Source: Lithodes maja
Taxonomy: Eukaryota; Arthropoda; Malacostraca; Decapoda; Lithodidae
Assembly: GCA_037953745.1 (NCBI GenBank)
Contig: JBAKBP010000755.1
Location: forward strand, 122,001-186,000
Reading direction: 5' to 3'
DNA: 64,000 nucleotides
A program made the translations under genes and the position numbers. The first letter of the stretch is position 1; every line of letters begins with the position of its first letter. Under the pieces are notes generated by a model. The model saw only the letters and a program-made list of their open reading frames with translations. It was not told the origin of the DNA and did not search any database. This document shows positions 1 to 10,427 of this stretch, one piece after another.

Positions 1-600
1 ATCAGGTCTATAAACATAAATGAACACAATATTTACTGTAAAAACCGGTTCGCGAGGCGATTCGGGACCATGCTTTCAGTCATGACAACCCTATAAATAA
101 GAATACATTTTCAGTCTTAGACAGTAACGGTAGTGATGCGGACATACTCTTTACTAGAAAGCATTCACCAAGCAGTACTATACGTCCTCGTATAGGTGGT
201 AACGAAACCTCTGTCCCCCTTCTTTGCTTTTAAGATTTTCTTCTGTTGGGGTTACTAGGACTTTAGTTTTAAGTCGGTAGCCTTATTGAATTAATGTTTT
301 GGGTTGAAATTATAGTGTTAACTCCCTTAGGATTTTATATTTTGTTTAATTACTAGTCCTGCCCCTATGGACCGTTCTATTTTAAAACATTTAAGTCTGT
401 GTAACTTTGGTGACTTTTGTTTTAGTATATTTATAAATTGCTTTACTTGCTTCTTTGATACAGTATTTCATTTGGTAGCGGTTCCCCCTTTTTGTTTTGT
501 GTGAATCCTAGTGAACTCGGAATTTTGCCCGTCATTTTATTATTGCCTACATGTTTGTAAATATTTTGTTAATTTCAGTTTATAGACCTGATAAACGTTG
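1..600 (+). pseudogene. Penelope-like element 3' remnant (end of GIY-YIG region)
   Basis: Around positions 60-160 a frame-broken reading contains a stretch like FSVLDS followed by an acidic segment and a LLxS/E-type helix. This resembles the C-terminal edge of the GIY-YIG endonuclease region of Penelope-like retroelements. The rest is AT-rich non-coding sequence similar in style to the tail after the clearer Penelope fragment at 2870-3470. The first 15 bases are repeated in inverted orientation at 578-592, so the fragment may be bounded by inverted repeats; the left boundary may lie outside the window. Assignment is tentative because the reading is short and frame-broken. Confidence 0.35.
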
Positions 601-1723
601 TACTAAATAAAAACACCTCCCAAGATGTTTTTCATAACCCTGGTCCTACTGTTCCTTTGTAGACTGCACTTTCCATGCAACCAGTCGATATCGCATATAT
701 ACTGTATATATTGTTACGCCTCTCTGGGACTAGAAGCTAGGTAATAGTTTACAAGTAATTCGACCTGATTAACAACACAAAGACAGACGTGAGAGGATAT
801 AGACGCTAACTAGTATAAGTACCAGAAACCCAAGTTCTTGTGGCACTATGATAATATATGTCTCTATAATCTAAGTGATTATTAGAGTATATCCTCTCCC
901 CACCAGACACCCCCTAGCAGGCACTATTATAACAATCCCAGGTATATAGGTAAAACAAAATATTAGTATGGCTTGATCAAAAGAATAAATAGTCACCAGA
1001 GTAAAACAACAAAGAAACACTCACACTAATACATATAACAAACAGGGGAATAATATTATAACCAATATATTTATATATTTGTTTAATAAAATAAAGTTTT
1101 ACTTACAAGGTGTTATTCAAGTTTTAAAATTAATACGTTAAACAATTAAATCAAAAGTGAATTTCGTTAATAAATAAAGTAAATATTTAATTATAAAACA
1201 TATTAAAGAAAACTAAAACAAATAAAATATCAAATTAAATGTTAATATTTAGTTAAAATGGGTTTAAGTCCTGGAGCAACTCACAACCACCCCTATCATC
1301 TCCACACTGCTAGGCCCCCACAGGCAGTACGTCGAGAAAGGTGAGGCGGACAATCCAGGCTTGTAGAATCCAATAAGCACCACCCGTCGAGAACACCACC
1401 AGATATGAACTGCCTAAGCTCTCCAGCTCAAACCCTATGTCACTTCTCTTTATGTGTGATGTACCAAGAAGCGCAAGTGGGTACGTAGTGGTGAGGAGCC
1501 GAACTATTGAAGTCCCGTATGCCATTGTGGGTCATACGGTTCATTGAGGGGGTTCAGTCTGGAGTCAAGACGGCTTCCTTTGATAGGAGTAGAGAGAGTG
1601 AACCCGGGTGAGCGAGCGAGGCAGGCGAGGCGGGAGGGGGGTACTGTCACGGACAACAGGCAATACAGCCACAGCCAGTATATGACTGTGGGCAGAGCCT
1701 GCATGCTAAGAAGAGCATAACAC
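601..1723. other. No recognisable gene
   Basis: AT-rich sequence with no long open frame. Short frames at 1310-1725 have no family resemblance. Nothing can be supported here. Confidence 0.6.
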
Positions 1724-1750
1724 AATATATATATATATATATATATATAT
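1724..1750. repeat. (TA)n microsatellite
   Basis: Uninterrupted TA dinucleotides lying just left of the inverted-repeat element at 1760-2810. Confidence 0.95.
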
Positions 1751-1759
1751 ACAGGTATA

Positions 1760-2805
1760 TACAGGGTGTATTGAAAAAAACACTTACAGACTTCAAGTGC
1801 TAATTACCGAATAAAAAAACAAGTTAATTTTATTTTATAACAAAATAACAAATATTTAATAATTAATGATTTAACAGTCAAGCCACGGTGACCGTCATAT
1901 GACGGGCGAGAGATAAATGGACTATCCTCCGGTACCCATCATATGACGGGCGGCATTCTGAGCACATTAGGGTTCTCTGAGAGAGAGTCCGCGCATTAGG
2001 AGGATGATAAGCGAGCTGTGACTGCTCGGCACCACCACTGGGCCGGTTGTGAGACCAGCGCCGCCTCCCGACACACCTCTGGCCTCGCGAGATAAGGAAA
2101 AAACTGAGGAAATTACCCTATTTGGGGTATTTTCACCTCCGGTTGCGCGATCGCTACAGGATAACCTGTGGTCGTACAAGGATGATTCTAGTGTCATTGG
2201 AAAGCTCTATTATGGCCCTTTCACGGATACATAATTGAATTACGCTCTGGCTCTTGTTTATGCATGAAAAGGAGCATAGAATGAAGCTCGTTTCGGTAAA
2301 TATGCCCGCCTGGCAGGTAGTGGATGTTACAAACGGCCCCATTTTTGGGGGGTTAAAGGATATAAAGTAAAATATTCAGTGTCGTCCAGCCATGGGTTAT
2401 AATCCGAACACTGTCATTGGTCTCCCCTTTCAGGCATCAGCATTATACCCCTTGACCAGAGTTGCAAATGTTACATATTTATGTTAAGCTAATCTGTTTC
2501 AAATAATTAGTATTTTTCTGCAACTATCTAATATCAACACCATATTTTAAGATACTTTGATTTCGTAATTTCTAATATGTGAATAGGTAAGCCTATACAT
2601 TCCCTTTAGTTAAGTCCATAGTAAACATGTTAATATCATGTATCAATTATTTGGTGCTTTATTTGTAACCCTGTTTTGCTAGATTTCTAAATAAGTATAT
2701 ATCTCATTAATAACACTGGTTTTTGATAAATGAGATACGACAATATCTTTATTTTCTATTTTACAATGTGTTCGTCATAGTCTGTAACAGTTATTTCAAT
2801 ACACC

Positions 2806-2810
<5 letters not shown>
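1760..2810. mobile_element. TA-flanked inverted-repeat element (mariner-like MITE)
   Basis: TACAGGGTGTATTGAAA at 1760-1776 is matched exactly in inverted orientation at 2794-2810, and both ends sit in TA-dinucleotide DNA. Terminal inverted repeats with TA target sites are typical of the Tc1/mariner group, and TACAGGGTG-type ends are familiar in that group. No transposase is present, so this would be a non-autonomous element of about 1.05 kb, enlarged by the TTAA MITE nested at 1875-2352. The superfamily call is an inference. Confidence 0.55.
1875..2352. mobile_element. TTAA-flanked MITE, family T3 (piggyBac-like)
   Basis: The segment is flanked by TTAA at 1871-1874 and 2353-2356. The left end carries two copies, about 45 bp apart, of a CATATG-centred palindrome (CGTCATATGACG at 1893-1904; degenerate copy at 1938-1947). 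The right two thirds resemble family T2 (16155-16642), sharing the block around GCGATCG and the stretch ending CTCTGGCTCTTGTTTATGC. TTAA target duplications are the hallmark of piggyBac transposons. No transposase is encoded. Confidence 0.6.

Positions 2811-2859
<49 letters not shown>
2809..2859. repeat. (TA)n microsatellite
   Basis: Pure TA run starting at the right inverted repeat of the 1760-2810 element. Confidence 0.95.
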
Positions 2860-2864
<5 letters not shown>

Positions 2865-2869
2865 TTAAT

Positions 2870-3935
2870 AGAGTTTTGAATAATTGTTCAAGTAATAAAC
2901 AACAGGATGATAAATTGCCGGTCACGACTGTTCCAAAGCTGATTAACTATGTGAATATGCCGTTCTATGGTAAAATCAGTTACCGGTATAGAAAACTTAT
3001 GTCAAATTTACTATAAAGCAGTTTTCCTTCTGTTAATTTCAAAATTATTTTCACGAACGATTTCAGACTAGGAAGTTTATTTAATATAAAGGATAGGGTG
3101 GCAGACCAATTATGATCTAATATCGTGTACTTATTCACTTGTCCAAGCTGTGAGGCTCGGTATGTGGGATGTTCGGGACATTCCCTTAAGATACGGATAT
3201 ATGAGCATTTAGGTATAATCCACAGAACAGGGAAGTTCCTTAATAAAATTACCTTTCCAGCTGTTAGGAACCACTCTAGATCTGAAGATCATCACTGTTC
3301 TCTAGATCATTTTAAAACCATTGCAAAATTTAACAGTCAATATGACGCAATGTTGGGTGCAAAACATCTCATTAAGAAACGAAATCCTAAACTAAGCATT
3401 TCCAATAAATACTTTGATTCGTTTGGTGCTTCAGTCATATTATTTGTTTTTGTTTTCTTACTTGTTTAGTCTTATGTTGGGGTAGCTGAATTTTAGGAAC
3501 CTTATGTCGCAGTTGTATATTCAGTTTGGGTCATTCTGGTGTCGGGGTTGGAGGTACTTGGTAAGCTGTCGTATACCCTTAGTATAACTGTGGTCGGGGG
3601 GTGTTTTGCTTTGTCTTTCTTACTTTGACTAGCTTATCTTGTTTTTTTATTATTTGCAGAATGTTGATAGTTTCTATTTTCTATTTGAGTTTTAGATACT
3701 TAGGTTCTTGGTGTGCATAATTGTTTTTATTTCGCTTTTAGTTACTTATTTACACAAAAAGCTAATTTGTATTTTATTATTTTAAATATTGGATCCCTTA
3801 GATTATTTAAATTGTACAGCTATTATCGTCTATTTTTAGGATCATGATGTTCGCCTGAAGATGGTCGCTAGTGCAGACCGAAAATTTGTGAATAAAGATG
3901 GAGTTTCATTGAATTATTTTTCTTCTATTCCTACT
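2870..3935 (+). pseudogene. Penelope-like retroelement, 3' end with GIY-YIG endonuclease
   Basis: The frame at 2870-3013 ends in a PFYGKISYRYRKL-like segment, the linker seen just before the endonuclease of Penelope-like elements. A second frame at 3125-3469 reads YLFTCPSCEARYVGCSG...KIRIYEH, the GIY-YIG core of that family (here F-T plus Y-V-G), followed by the basic helix and a long C-terminal segment. In an active element this nuclease nicks the target for reverse-transcriptase priming. The two frames are separated by stops and the reverse transcriptase itself is missing, so this is a truncated dead copy. The sequence at 3470-3935 is the 3' untranslated region, ending with a CTGAAGATGG...GACCGAAA motif typical of the 3' ends of this group, before a (TA)n tract. 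Confidence 0.75.
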
Positions 3936-3946
3936 CATATATATAT

Positions 3947-4012
<66 letters not shown>
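3936..4012. repeat. (TA)n microsatellite
   Basis: About 75 bp of TA dinucleotides with one interruption near 3959, abutting a CGGGTGTCCCG motif. Confidence 0.95.
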
Positions 4013-4014
<2 letters not shown>

Positions 4015-5220
4015 GGTGTCCCGAATTAGGAAGGCCAAACTTCATGATTAGGTTAGGCAGACTTGTCTAAGCATAATGTTATTGAAGCAAAATTCCAATT
4101 TATATTCATTACAGAGATATTGCCTGTTGAAAAAGGCATAACATGTTCTTAATTATTTCCCTATAAGGCTGGCCTAGCTGTCCTAGAGCCTACCACATCC
4201 CCATCCAACTGTAATTATTATCAAGATATTTGATTTCTGTAAGGGTTAGGGCTGGTCGTATCCAGAGTGAGGTTTGGCATCCTCTAACCAACCTTAGCAA
4301 TTTCTGTGTCTCTTTTACTGCCCTACTTTTCCTTCTGGGGGCAGGGGGCTAGTAAATCTCCTCCCTTGTATAATTCACCTACTAGGCGAGACAGAGAAAG
4401 GGACGAGGTAACGCGAAAGTGGTCGTGGACCCTAAGAATTGGAACTTGAAATGTTGTTTCGGTTTGAGCTCTGTCTCGAGTTGCCCAACCCCAGGTATGG
4501 GGTAAGTGCCTGAGTAACATATACATATACAATTGCAAAATAAATATAGACATATTAGCTCACTTTGGACCTGCTGGAAACTATTTGACTCGGAAAAGTC
4601 CATTACAGTTATGCGGGGAGGACACTAATTATTACCTTCAATATGTCTTTAAGTGGTTGAGATTTAGAATTGTTGTTATAAAACATTTTGTTATGCCCAG
4701 TGTGAATATAACAGCAATAGAAGCTACTCAGAGAAACCACAGCATTTGCCAGCAATAATAATGCAAAAGGCGAGAGCATAAAAGGGCATGTCAGCCACCC
4801 ACGAGCCATACTTAGGGAGCATTCAATTCCGGTAGACTATGACCAGTCCCCCCAATCACACCAAGGTGCTCTCTCATCAAGATCATCAAAGAGAAAGAGA
4901 AACACTTCATACCTTTACTACCCTAAGAAGAGAACATTCCAACATACCAGGACAAGCCATGACTACTGGAGAAAAAGTGAGAGAAGGGTTCTTCTCCCGC
5001 GCCTAGGCTCGATGCTTGCTCTCCAGGTCACTCGACTGGACGCCCACTTATGTACGATACTAGGGACAACTCTATGCTCGACGCTTGAAGTGCAACTTGT
5101 GAAATCGCCCAGACCAGCCTGTCGTTCCTGAAATTCACCTCAACTGTTTCTATAACATATAATAAGTATGCGTATAATCTACAATGCCTATTCAATTGGA
5201 AACGGCAAGAGTAATTTGTA
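4013..5220. other. No recognisable gene
   Basis: Unique-looking sequence with only short frames of no recognisable family. The left border CGGGTGTCCC after (TA)n looks like a transposon end, but no partner end was found. Confidence 0.5.
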
Positions 5221-5221
5221 C

Positions 5222-5350
5222 GGCGTGGCGTTTGTCTTTCTGGTAATGTACTGAACCTAAATGCATCACAAATTCCATCCCAATAATATCTTCCCATTGA
5301 CACATTTGGTTTGGAACTTGGGGCTCTACGAACACCAGCTCAGAAGCAAG
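5222..5350 (-). repeat. Diverged copy of a tRNA-derived SINE body
   Basis: The block with AATGTACTGAACC...CACAAATTCCATCCC and AATAATATCTTCCCATTGAC matches 62540-62625, where the same body is joined to a tRNA-like head. Here the head is degraded and the copy runs into a (CA)n tract. Confidence 0.5.
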
Positions 5351-5351
5351 A

Positions 5352-5355
5352 TCAC

Positions 5356-5395
<40 letters not shown>

Positions 5396-5431
5396 TACAT
5401 ATACACACACACACACACACATACACACACT
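5352..5431. repeat. (CA)n microsatellite
   Basis: CA dinucleotides with a short CATACATATA interruption near 5391-5403. Confidence 0.95.
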
Positions 5432-6111
5432 CATCAAATTCAATTCAATTCAATATCGTCATTCAAACTAGAATAACAGGTAATTCGATCCATTGGCTAT
5501 GTAAGGTAAGCACAATGTGAGGGCTAAAATATAGTATGTGTTTGAAATAGAACAATTTAAGAATTAACATATATTTAGGTTTGGGTGGCAGAGCAAATAT
5601 TTTTTCTTATTTAGAGTCATTTTAGAAGGTGCGCCCGATTTTCCAATCTAAAGAGTTTAATAAATTGAACAACTTATAAACGCCAAGTTTCTAGTATACC
5701 ATTTAAAATACACGCTCGTTGTCCATTGCAACTTTCGACAATGTAGGTAAAAAATATATATTCCAAAGCAGTAAATTTAGGAAAACACAATTATTTTTGT
5801 TTTCAAATTTTGCTAATTATGCTAATGAAGAAGCCATGATAAAACAAATATACAAAGTTCACTGCTTGGCCCAAAAATTTAAAATTAATTAACATAACTT
5901 CTGCGGAGGATAAAATTGCATGGTCATAAAATGTTATAGTTTAATCATATTTGTTCTCCAGATCCCGTACTTTGTATTTAATCTGATGTGTATTTAGAGC
6001 GCAGTAGCAGCTTTGCGCATTCGTAAGATAATTAGAGAGTAACATTTTTAAGTCTTACCATAGCATATAAATGACAAAAATCATGATGATGACATTGCTT
6101 TTGGACTATAA

Positions 6112-6113
<2 letters not shown>
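5432..6113. other. No recognisable gene
   Basis: AT-rich sequence without a supportable coding frame or repeat. Confidence 0.5.
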
Positions 6114-6179
<66 letters not shown>

Positions 6180-6200
6180 ATTACTCTCACTCTCTCTCTC
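6114..6200. repeat. (CT)n microsatellite
   Basis: Nearly pure CT dinucleotides directly upstream of the LINE fragment; they are translated as Leu-Ser repeats in the open frame that runs on into the LINE and are not part of the original protein. Confidence 0.95.
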
Positions 6201-6207
6201 TCTCCAT

Positions 6208-7651
6208 CACTATCCTCAGGACCATGTACATTGCCTATATTAGATCAGTAATTGACTACCATGCACCTGCTCTCTCCTGTCTACCTGCTAATCAGATCGA
6301 AAAACTTGACAAACTGCAAAATGAGGCCATGAGACTTATTTTTGGATGTCCGAGAAATGTCAAGGTAAAAAATCTTAGATATGAGTTAAATCTATCGTCC
6401 ATCACTGATAGAATAAAAGAAACAAATATGATAATAGGCATACGAACACTGAGAGACGACAGAGAAACACGACCTAAGACTGCACTAATGGAGCTACTTA
6501 GAATAGATGACTTAAAAGGCAGGGACTGGCCACATGTAACTGCTGCTGACATTCTTGACTACCAGCTTACAGACTACTATATCGGTGACTGGCAACTGAC
6601 TGACCCCACCCCGCCCACCCAGCTTACAGACTACCATCCAGATGACCGGCAATTGAGTGTCCCCCTTCCGCCCTGGGAAGAGGCCACTATTGAGATTATA
6701 GTGACACAACTCGACACAAAAAAGTCTGAGATCCCGTCCTACGCTCTGAAGACAAACTTTATGTCACTAATAGAAGATATGACAGATGAGAACACTGATC
6801 AGGTATACTGTGACGGCTCACTTAACACCGTAACTGGGAGGGCAGGAGCTGCCATCACTATTATGAGTGGTGGCAACTTTGCTCAGGAAGACGATGAACT
6901 ATCCAGGCTACAGGACTGGGCCTCCTCCACTCAAACTGAGCTGGTGGCAATAGCGATGGGAATTGGGAGTATCTTTCGAAGGGGAAAGAATATTCTTATC
7001 CTATCTGACAGCAGGGCGGCCTTGGAAGCTATCTCTAGCCCCCAACCCACCTATCCTTTCCTTGTACAAGATATCAGACGGGGGATAAAATGTGTAAGGG
7101 AGAAGGGGCTAGGGGTCAAATTTGCCTGGATTCCTTCACATGTAGGCATCCCAGGCAATGAAAGGGCAGATAAGCTTGCCAAGGAGGCCTCAGAGAAAGA
7201 AGAACCTGATCATATTCTTGAACTGTCATTGAAACAAATGAGAACTATAATTAAAAAGACACAAGAAGAAAGAGTGGATGAAGACAGAGCTAGACATCAT
7301 AATACCAGCCGATCTATAAACTACTACAATAAAGTAGCATTTACGACCAAATACACCTATGGTAAACGTACAACGAGTAGGTGGGTAGACTCAGTACATG
7401 CAAGAATAAGGCTTGGCTATTGTTATCCATGGCAGCTGAATTGGCAGGTAGAAGAAGAGCACAGGCAATGTAGGGTTTGCAGAGCTCCCAACAAACACTC
7501 TCTCGAGCACTATATCTTGGAATGCCCAATGATTAGGGAATACAGGAATAATCAGTTAACCACAATTGAGGATCAAGCAATATACATGCTAAAGAATAAC
7601 GTAATCAATAACATACTAAAAAAACACAAGAACTTTGCCCCCCCACAATAA
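6208..7651 (+). CDS. LINE pol C-terminal half: post-RT domain plus RNase H
   Basis: About 480 codons are open from just after the (CT)n tract. The first part (LRTMYIAYIRSVIDYH... and the ILGCP-like segment) is the region following the reverse transcriptase in I/Jockey-group LINEs. A complete RNase H domain follows with its acidic residues: YCDGS near 6811, TQTELVAI near 6932, LSDSRAAL near 7003 and NERADKLA near 7157. RNase H removes the RNA strand during target-primed reverse transcription. The C-terminus has a CRVCRAPN...HYILEC zinc-type motif. The endonuclease and reverse transcriptase are missing, so it is a 5'-truncated element although the remaining frame has no stop. I identify the group, not the exact clade. 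Confidence 0.8.
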
Positions 7652-7978
7652 TATGTACTGTAAACATGAAACATGAACCTTATAAGTATGCACCCCTTGC
7701 CCTCCACACATCTCTTCTTTCTTACAAGGCCACACTTAAACCCTTTGTAACGCCCTCTATACGATTTCATATTTTCATTGATCATGTCACACTTATAATA
7801 TCAGTCAGTATTTCTTTACTTATCACTGCTATTCTCATTTAATAGATTGACAATGTACAGTATATACATATCCCTCTGAGCCTCTAACACAGCTTTTATT
7901 TAAATAATCTGTTAAGTGCCAATTCATATCCTTTTGCAAGCCAATATACATGACCCTTGCATATGTAAGCAACATAAT

Positions 7979-8115
7979 TGTCCTCAATATTCTTTGCTAA
8001 TGGTTTGATCTACAATTAAGTACCTTCGGATATGCGGCATATCCATCCCGGAGGACTACTTGTATCTTCCTTCTGAATATTGTTTTGCTACTAAACTTAA
8101 TTGAATCTTGATCTT
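7979..8115 (+). repeat. LINE 3'-UTR end, copy 1
   Basis: The sequence from TGTCCTCAATATTCT through the GGATATGCGGCAT and CCCGGAGGA motifs to a TTGAATCTTGATC tail recurs at 8467-8610. It lies downstream of the RNase H LINE and is probably its 3' UTR. Confidence 0.6.
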
Positions 8116-8334
8116 TGCACGTATACAGTTTCCTTCCCTACTTATTGATATGTTGTGTCAGGTACGATGAAGCGATACTGCCGATATCTGTAGACTTGCG
8201 TTCGAATTCAAACTTTCCCTTTTAAGATTTTTTTTTTTTTTTTTTTTACTACCATATTTATCTTCAGTACTATCGCTGGCCTTAAACAACTTATTTATAT
8301 GTAGTATGTCCCACCCTCCCCAGCACACACACAC

Positions 8335-8451
8335 ACACACACACACCTCCCCTCTCACACTTTCCTCCTCCCTGTAGTACCTTACCTCCTCCTCCTCCCC
8401 CCCCCCCTACTCCTCCTCCTCTCCCACCCATTCCTCTACCTCCTACAAAAC
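8335..8451. repeat. CT/C-rich block, direct repeat copy 1
   Basis: From the (AC)n tract through the CCTCCCCTCTCACACTTTCC stretch and a long C run to CTACCTCCTAC, this block is almost identical to 8750-8869 (one visible substitution, TGTAG versus TGGAG). It indicates a local duplication or two insertions of the same repeat. Confidence 0.8.
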
Positions 8452-8466
8452 CCCTAACCATACTGC

Positions 8467-8610
8467 TGTATTGTCCTCAATATTCTCGGCTAATGGCTTG
8501 ATGTACAAGTACCTCCGGATATGCGGCACTGTCCCTCCCGGAGGACCACTTGCACCTTCCCTCCGAATATTATTTTATGGAAATAAAATAATTTGAATGT
8601 GAATCTGAAT
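8467..8610 (+). repeat. LINE 3'-UTR end, copy 2
   Basis: Second copy of the 7979-8115 unit, ending in AATTTGAATGTGAATCTGAATC, a tail typical of LINE 3' ends. Confidence 0.6.
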
Positions 8611-8640
8611 CTGTGTGGCTGTGTGTTTTGGGTGCTGGGG

Positions 8641-8682
8641 CAATGCCTTCTCTATACATAATTATGTATAGAGAAGGCATTG
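8641..8682. repeat. 42-bp perfect palindrome
   Basis: CAATGCCTTCTCTATACATAA followed immediately by its exact reverse complement, with no spacer (centre at 8661/8662). Flanking bases are not complementary, so the symmetry stops sharply. Confidence 0.95.
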
Positions 8683-8749
8683 GCTGGGGTCTGGTGACTG
8701 GGTCACGACGGGTAGGGTCCTCTAGGATGTTTAACTTAAGAAGGGACAT

Positions 8750-8869
8750 ACACACACACACACCTCCCCTCTCACACTTTCCTCCTCCCTGGAGTACCTT
8801 ACCTCCTCCTCCTCCCCCCCCCCCTACTCCTCCTCCTCTCCCACCCATTCCTCTACCTCCTACAACCCC
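8750..8869. repeat. CT/C-rich block, direct repeat copy 2
   Basis: Near-identical to 8335-8451. Its (CA)n start and C11 run are preserved. Confidence 0.8.
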
Positions 8870-8939
8870 CTCCCTCTCTCCCATAACCACACACCCTACT
8901 AAATATTATATTACTATCGGCATGTAAACTTCTCCACTG

Positions 8940-9485
8940 GTCATATTGCGCTAACTATCCCCTCAATAACCATTATTGTAATAAGAATTTGAACCATGTA
9001 ACTCATCTTTGTAAAATATTTGTATTACTATAATTCCATTATAACTTCGGTAGTTGGTAATATTAGTCACATTATGTATGTGACTCTTGTATTCAGCTAA
9101 CTATGACCTCAATAACCGTTGATGTAATGAAGAATGTGAAGTGTCCCTACTATTATTGCATAATAATTAATGTAGTTCGAAATATTAGTCACATCTTGTA
9201 TGTAATAATTGTATTCAGCTACCTATGATCTCAATAACCATTGATGTAAGAAAACATGAATGGCCTCCTCATATGAGTGCACTAGTTTTGTAGTGCTATT
9301 ATTTACCTGTCAATTAATAATTCAGTCACTTTTTTTTTTTTTGTTTTTTTTTTTTGAGCACGTATATACAGCATATGTGGCAATCAAATGAGGAAACTAT
9401 AATAACACCAGACGACGATACTGTTGTTACAGTAGAATAATGGCTCTTTGAGCAGTATGTATTGCCTTACCAGTGGTTGTCCCCT
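8940..9485. repeat. Tandem/dispersed repeat with ATTCAGCTAACTATG motif
   Basis: The motif GCTAACTATGACCTCAATAA and relatives occur at about 8950, 9099, 9215 and again at 9850. Downstream, CAATTAATAATTCAGTCACT, a poly-T run, and the block with GAGGAAACTATAATAACAC and ATGGCTCTTTGAGCAGTATG are repeated in the same order at 9840-10205. Probably two copies of one retroposed repeat; no coding frame recognised. Confidence 0.6.
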
Positions 9486-9839
9486 TATTATTATTATTAT
9501 TTTATTATTATTATTGAAATACCACAGGAACGAAAATTCCTGGGAGCGAAATTTCCACCCCCAACGAGATCCCTCTCTTTCTACCACCTCCCTCCACATG
9601 TTACACGTCTCGTTAATCACAGTCTTCTAATATACAAATCACATTTCCTTACCCCCTGACATTCTTGAAATACCCACTAAGTATATTCAATTAGATACCA
9701 ACCATGCAGACTATGATACGTTCGTTGTGTATGGGTACGAGGCGATCTCAAGACACCTTAGCTCCCAGTGCACAACGAACCGGATCATGATTATGTCCGC
9801 CTGTATTAAATTATGTATTATGTTGATTTATACCATTGC

Positions 9840-9993
9840 CTATTTTTGTAATAATTGTATTCAGCTAACTATGATCTCAATAATCATTGATGTAATGAAA
9901 ATATGAATAGTCTCCTCATACGATTGCACTAGTTCTGTAGTGCTATTATTTACAACCTGTCAATTAATAATTCAGTCACTACAAGCTTGCTTG

Positions 9994-10037
<44 letters not shown>

Positions 10038-10205
10038 CAGACCATGTGACAATTAAATGAGGAAACTATAATAACACATCTGAATAATGCCAACCTGACT
10101 TATAAACACAAATATGAATGTAACCAGACGACGATGCTGTTGTTTCAGTGGAATAATGGCTCTTTGAGCAGTATGTATCGCCTTACTAGTGGTTGTCCCC
10201 TCACA
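9840..10205. repeat. Second copy of the 9212-9485 repeat unit
   Basis: Same order of motifs as 9212-9485: ATTCAGCTAACTATGATC, CACTAGTTCTGTAGTGC, AATTCAGTCACT, a long poly-T (about 9998-10033), GAGGAAACTATAATAACAC, GGCTCTTTGAGCAGTATGTA. The copy has an extra segment around 10080-10125. Confidence 0.65.
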
Positions 10206-10258
10206 GGATGGGGGGCGCTGCTCAATAAACTCGCCCCTCGGGGCAAAATCAAAATCAA

Positions 10259-10286
<28 letters not shown>
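10206..10286. repeat. LINE/SINE-like tail and (CT)n
   Basis: CTCAATAAACTCGCCCCTCG and an AAAATCAAAATCAAT tail run into (CT)n at 10259-10286. The tail form is typical of a non-LTR 3' end. Confidence 0.45.
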
Positions 10287-10291
<5 letters not shown>

Positions 10292-10304
10292 TTCTTATAA
10301 TGAT

Positions 10305-10427
10305 TATTATGATTCGACTAAATCACTAGATATAATCTATTTGGACTTCCAAAAGGCATTTGATAAAGTACCACATGGAAAATTGTTGAAAACATTAGAA
10401 ATTATAGGTATCAAAGGAAATATCCAT
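10305..10427 (+). pseudogene. CR1-like LINE reverse transcriptase, left fragment
   Basis: The frame encodes DIIYLDFQKAFDKVPHGKLL, a standard palm motif of CR1-like reverse transcriptases, with the first catalytic Asp in LDF. The fragment is cut at 10427 by another LINE and resumes at 12558. The 11-bp GAAATATCCAT at its end is the target duplication of the inserted element. Confidence 0.75.

Noticed and set aside
8570..8927. Gly-rich and Pro-rich frames on both strands
   Set aside because: Created by C/CT runs and the palindrome; low-complexity only.
9700..9780. Possible hairpin around CGTTCGTTGTG and CACAACGAAC
   Set aside because: Arms are short and imperfect; not distinguishable from chance.
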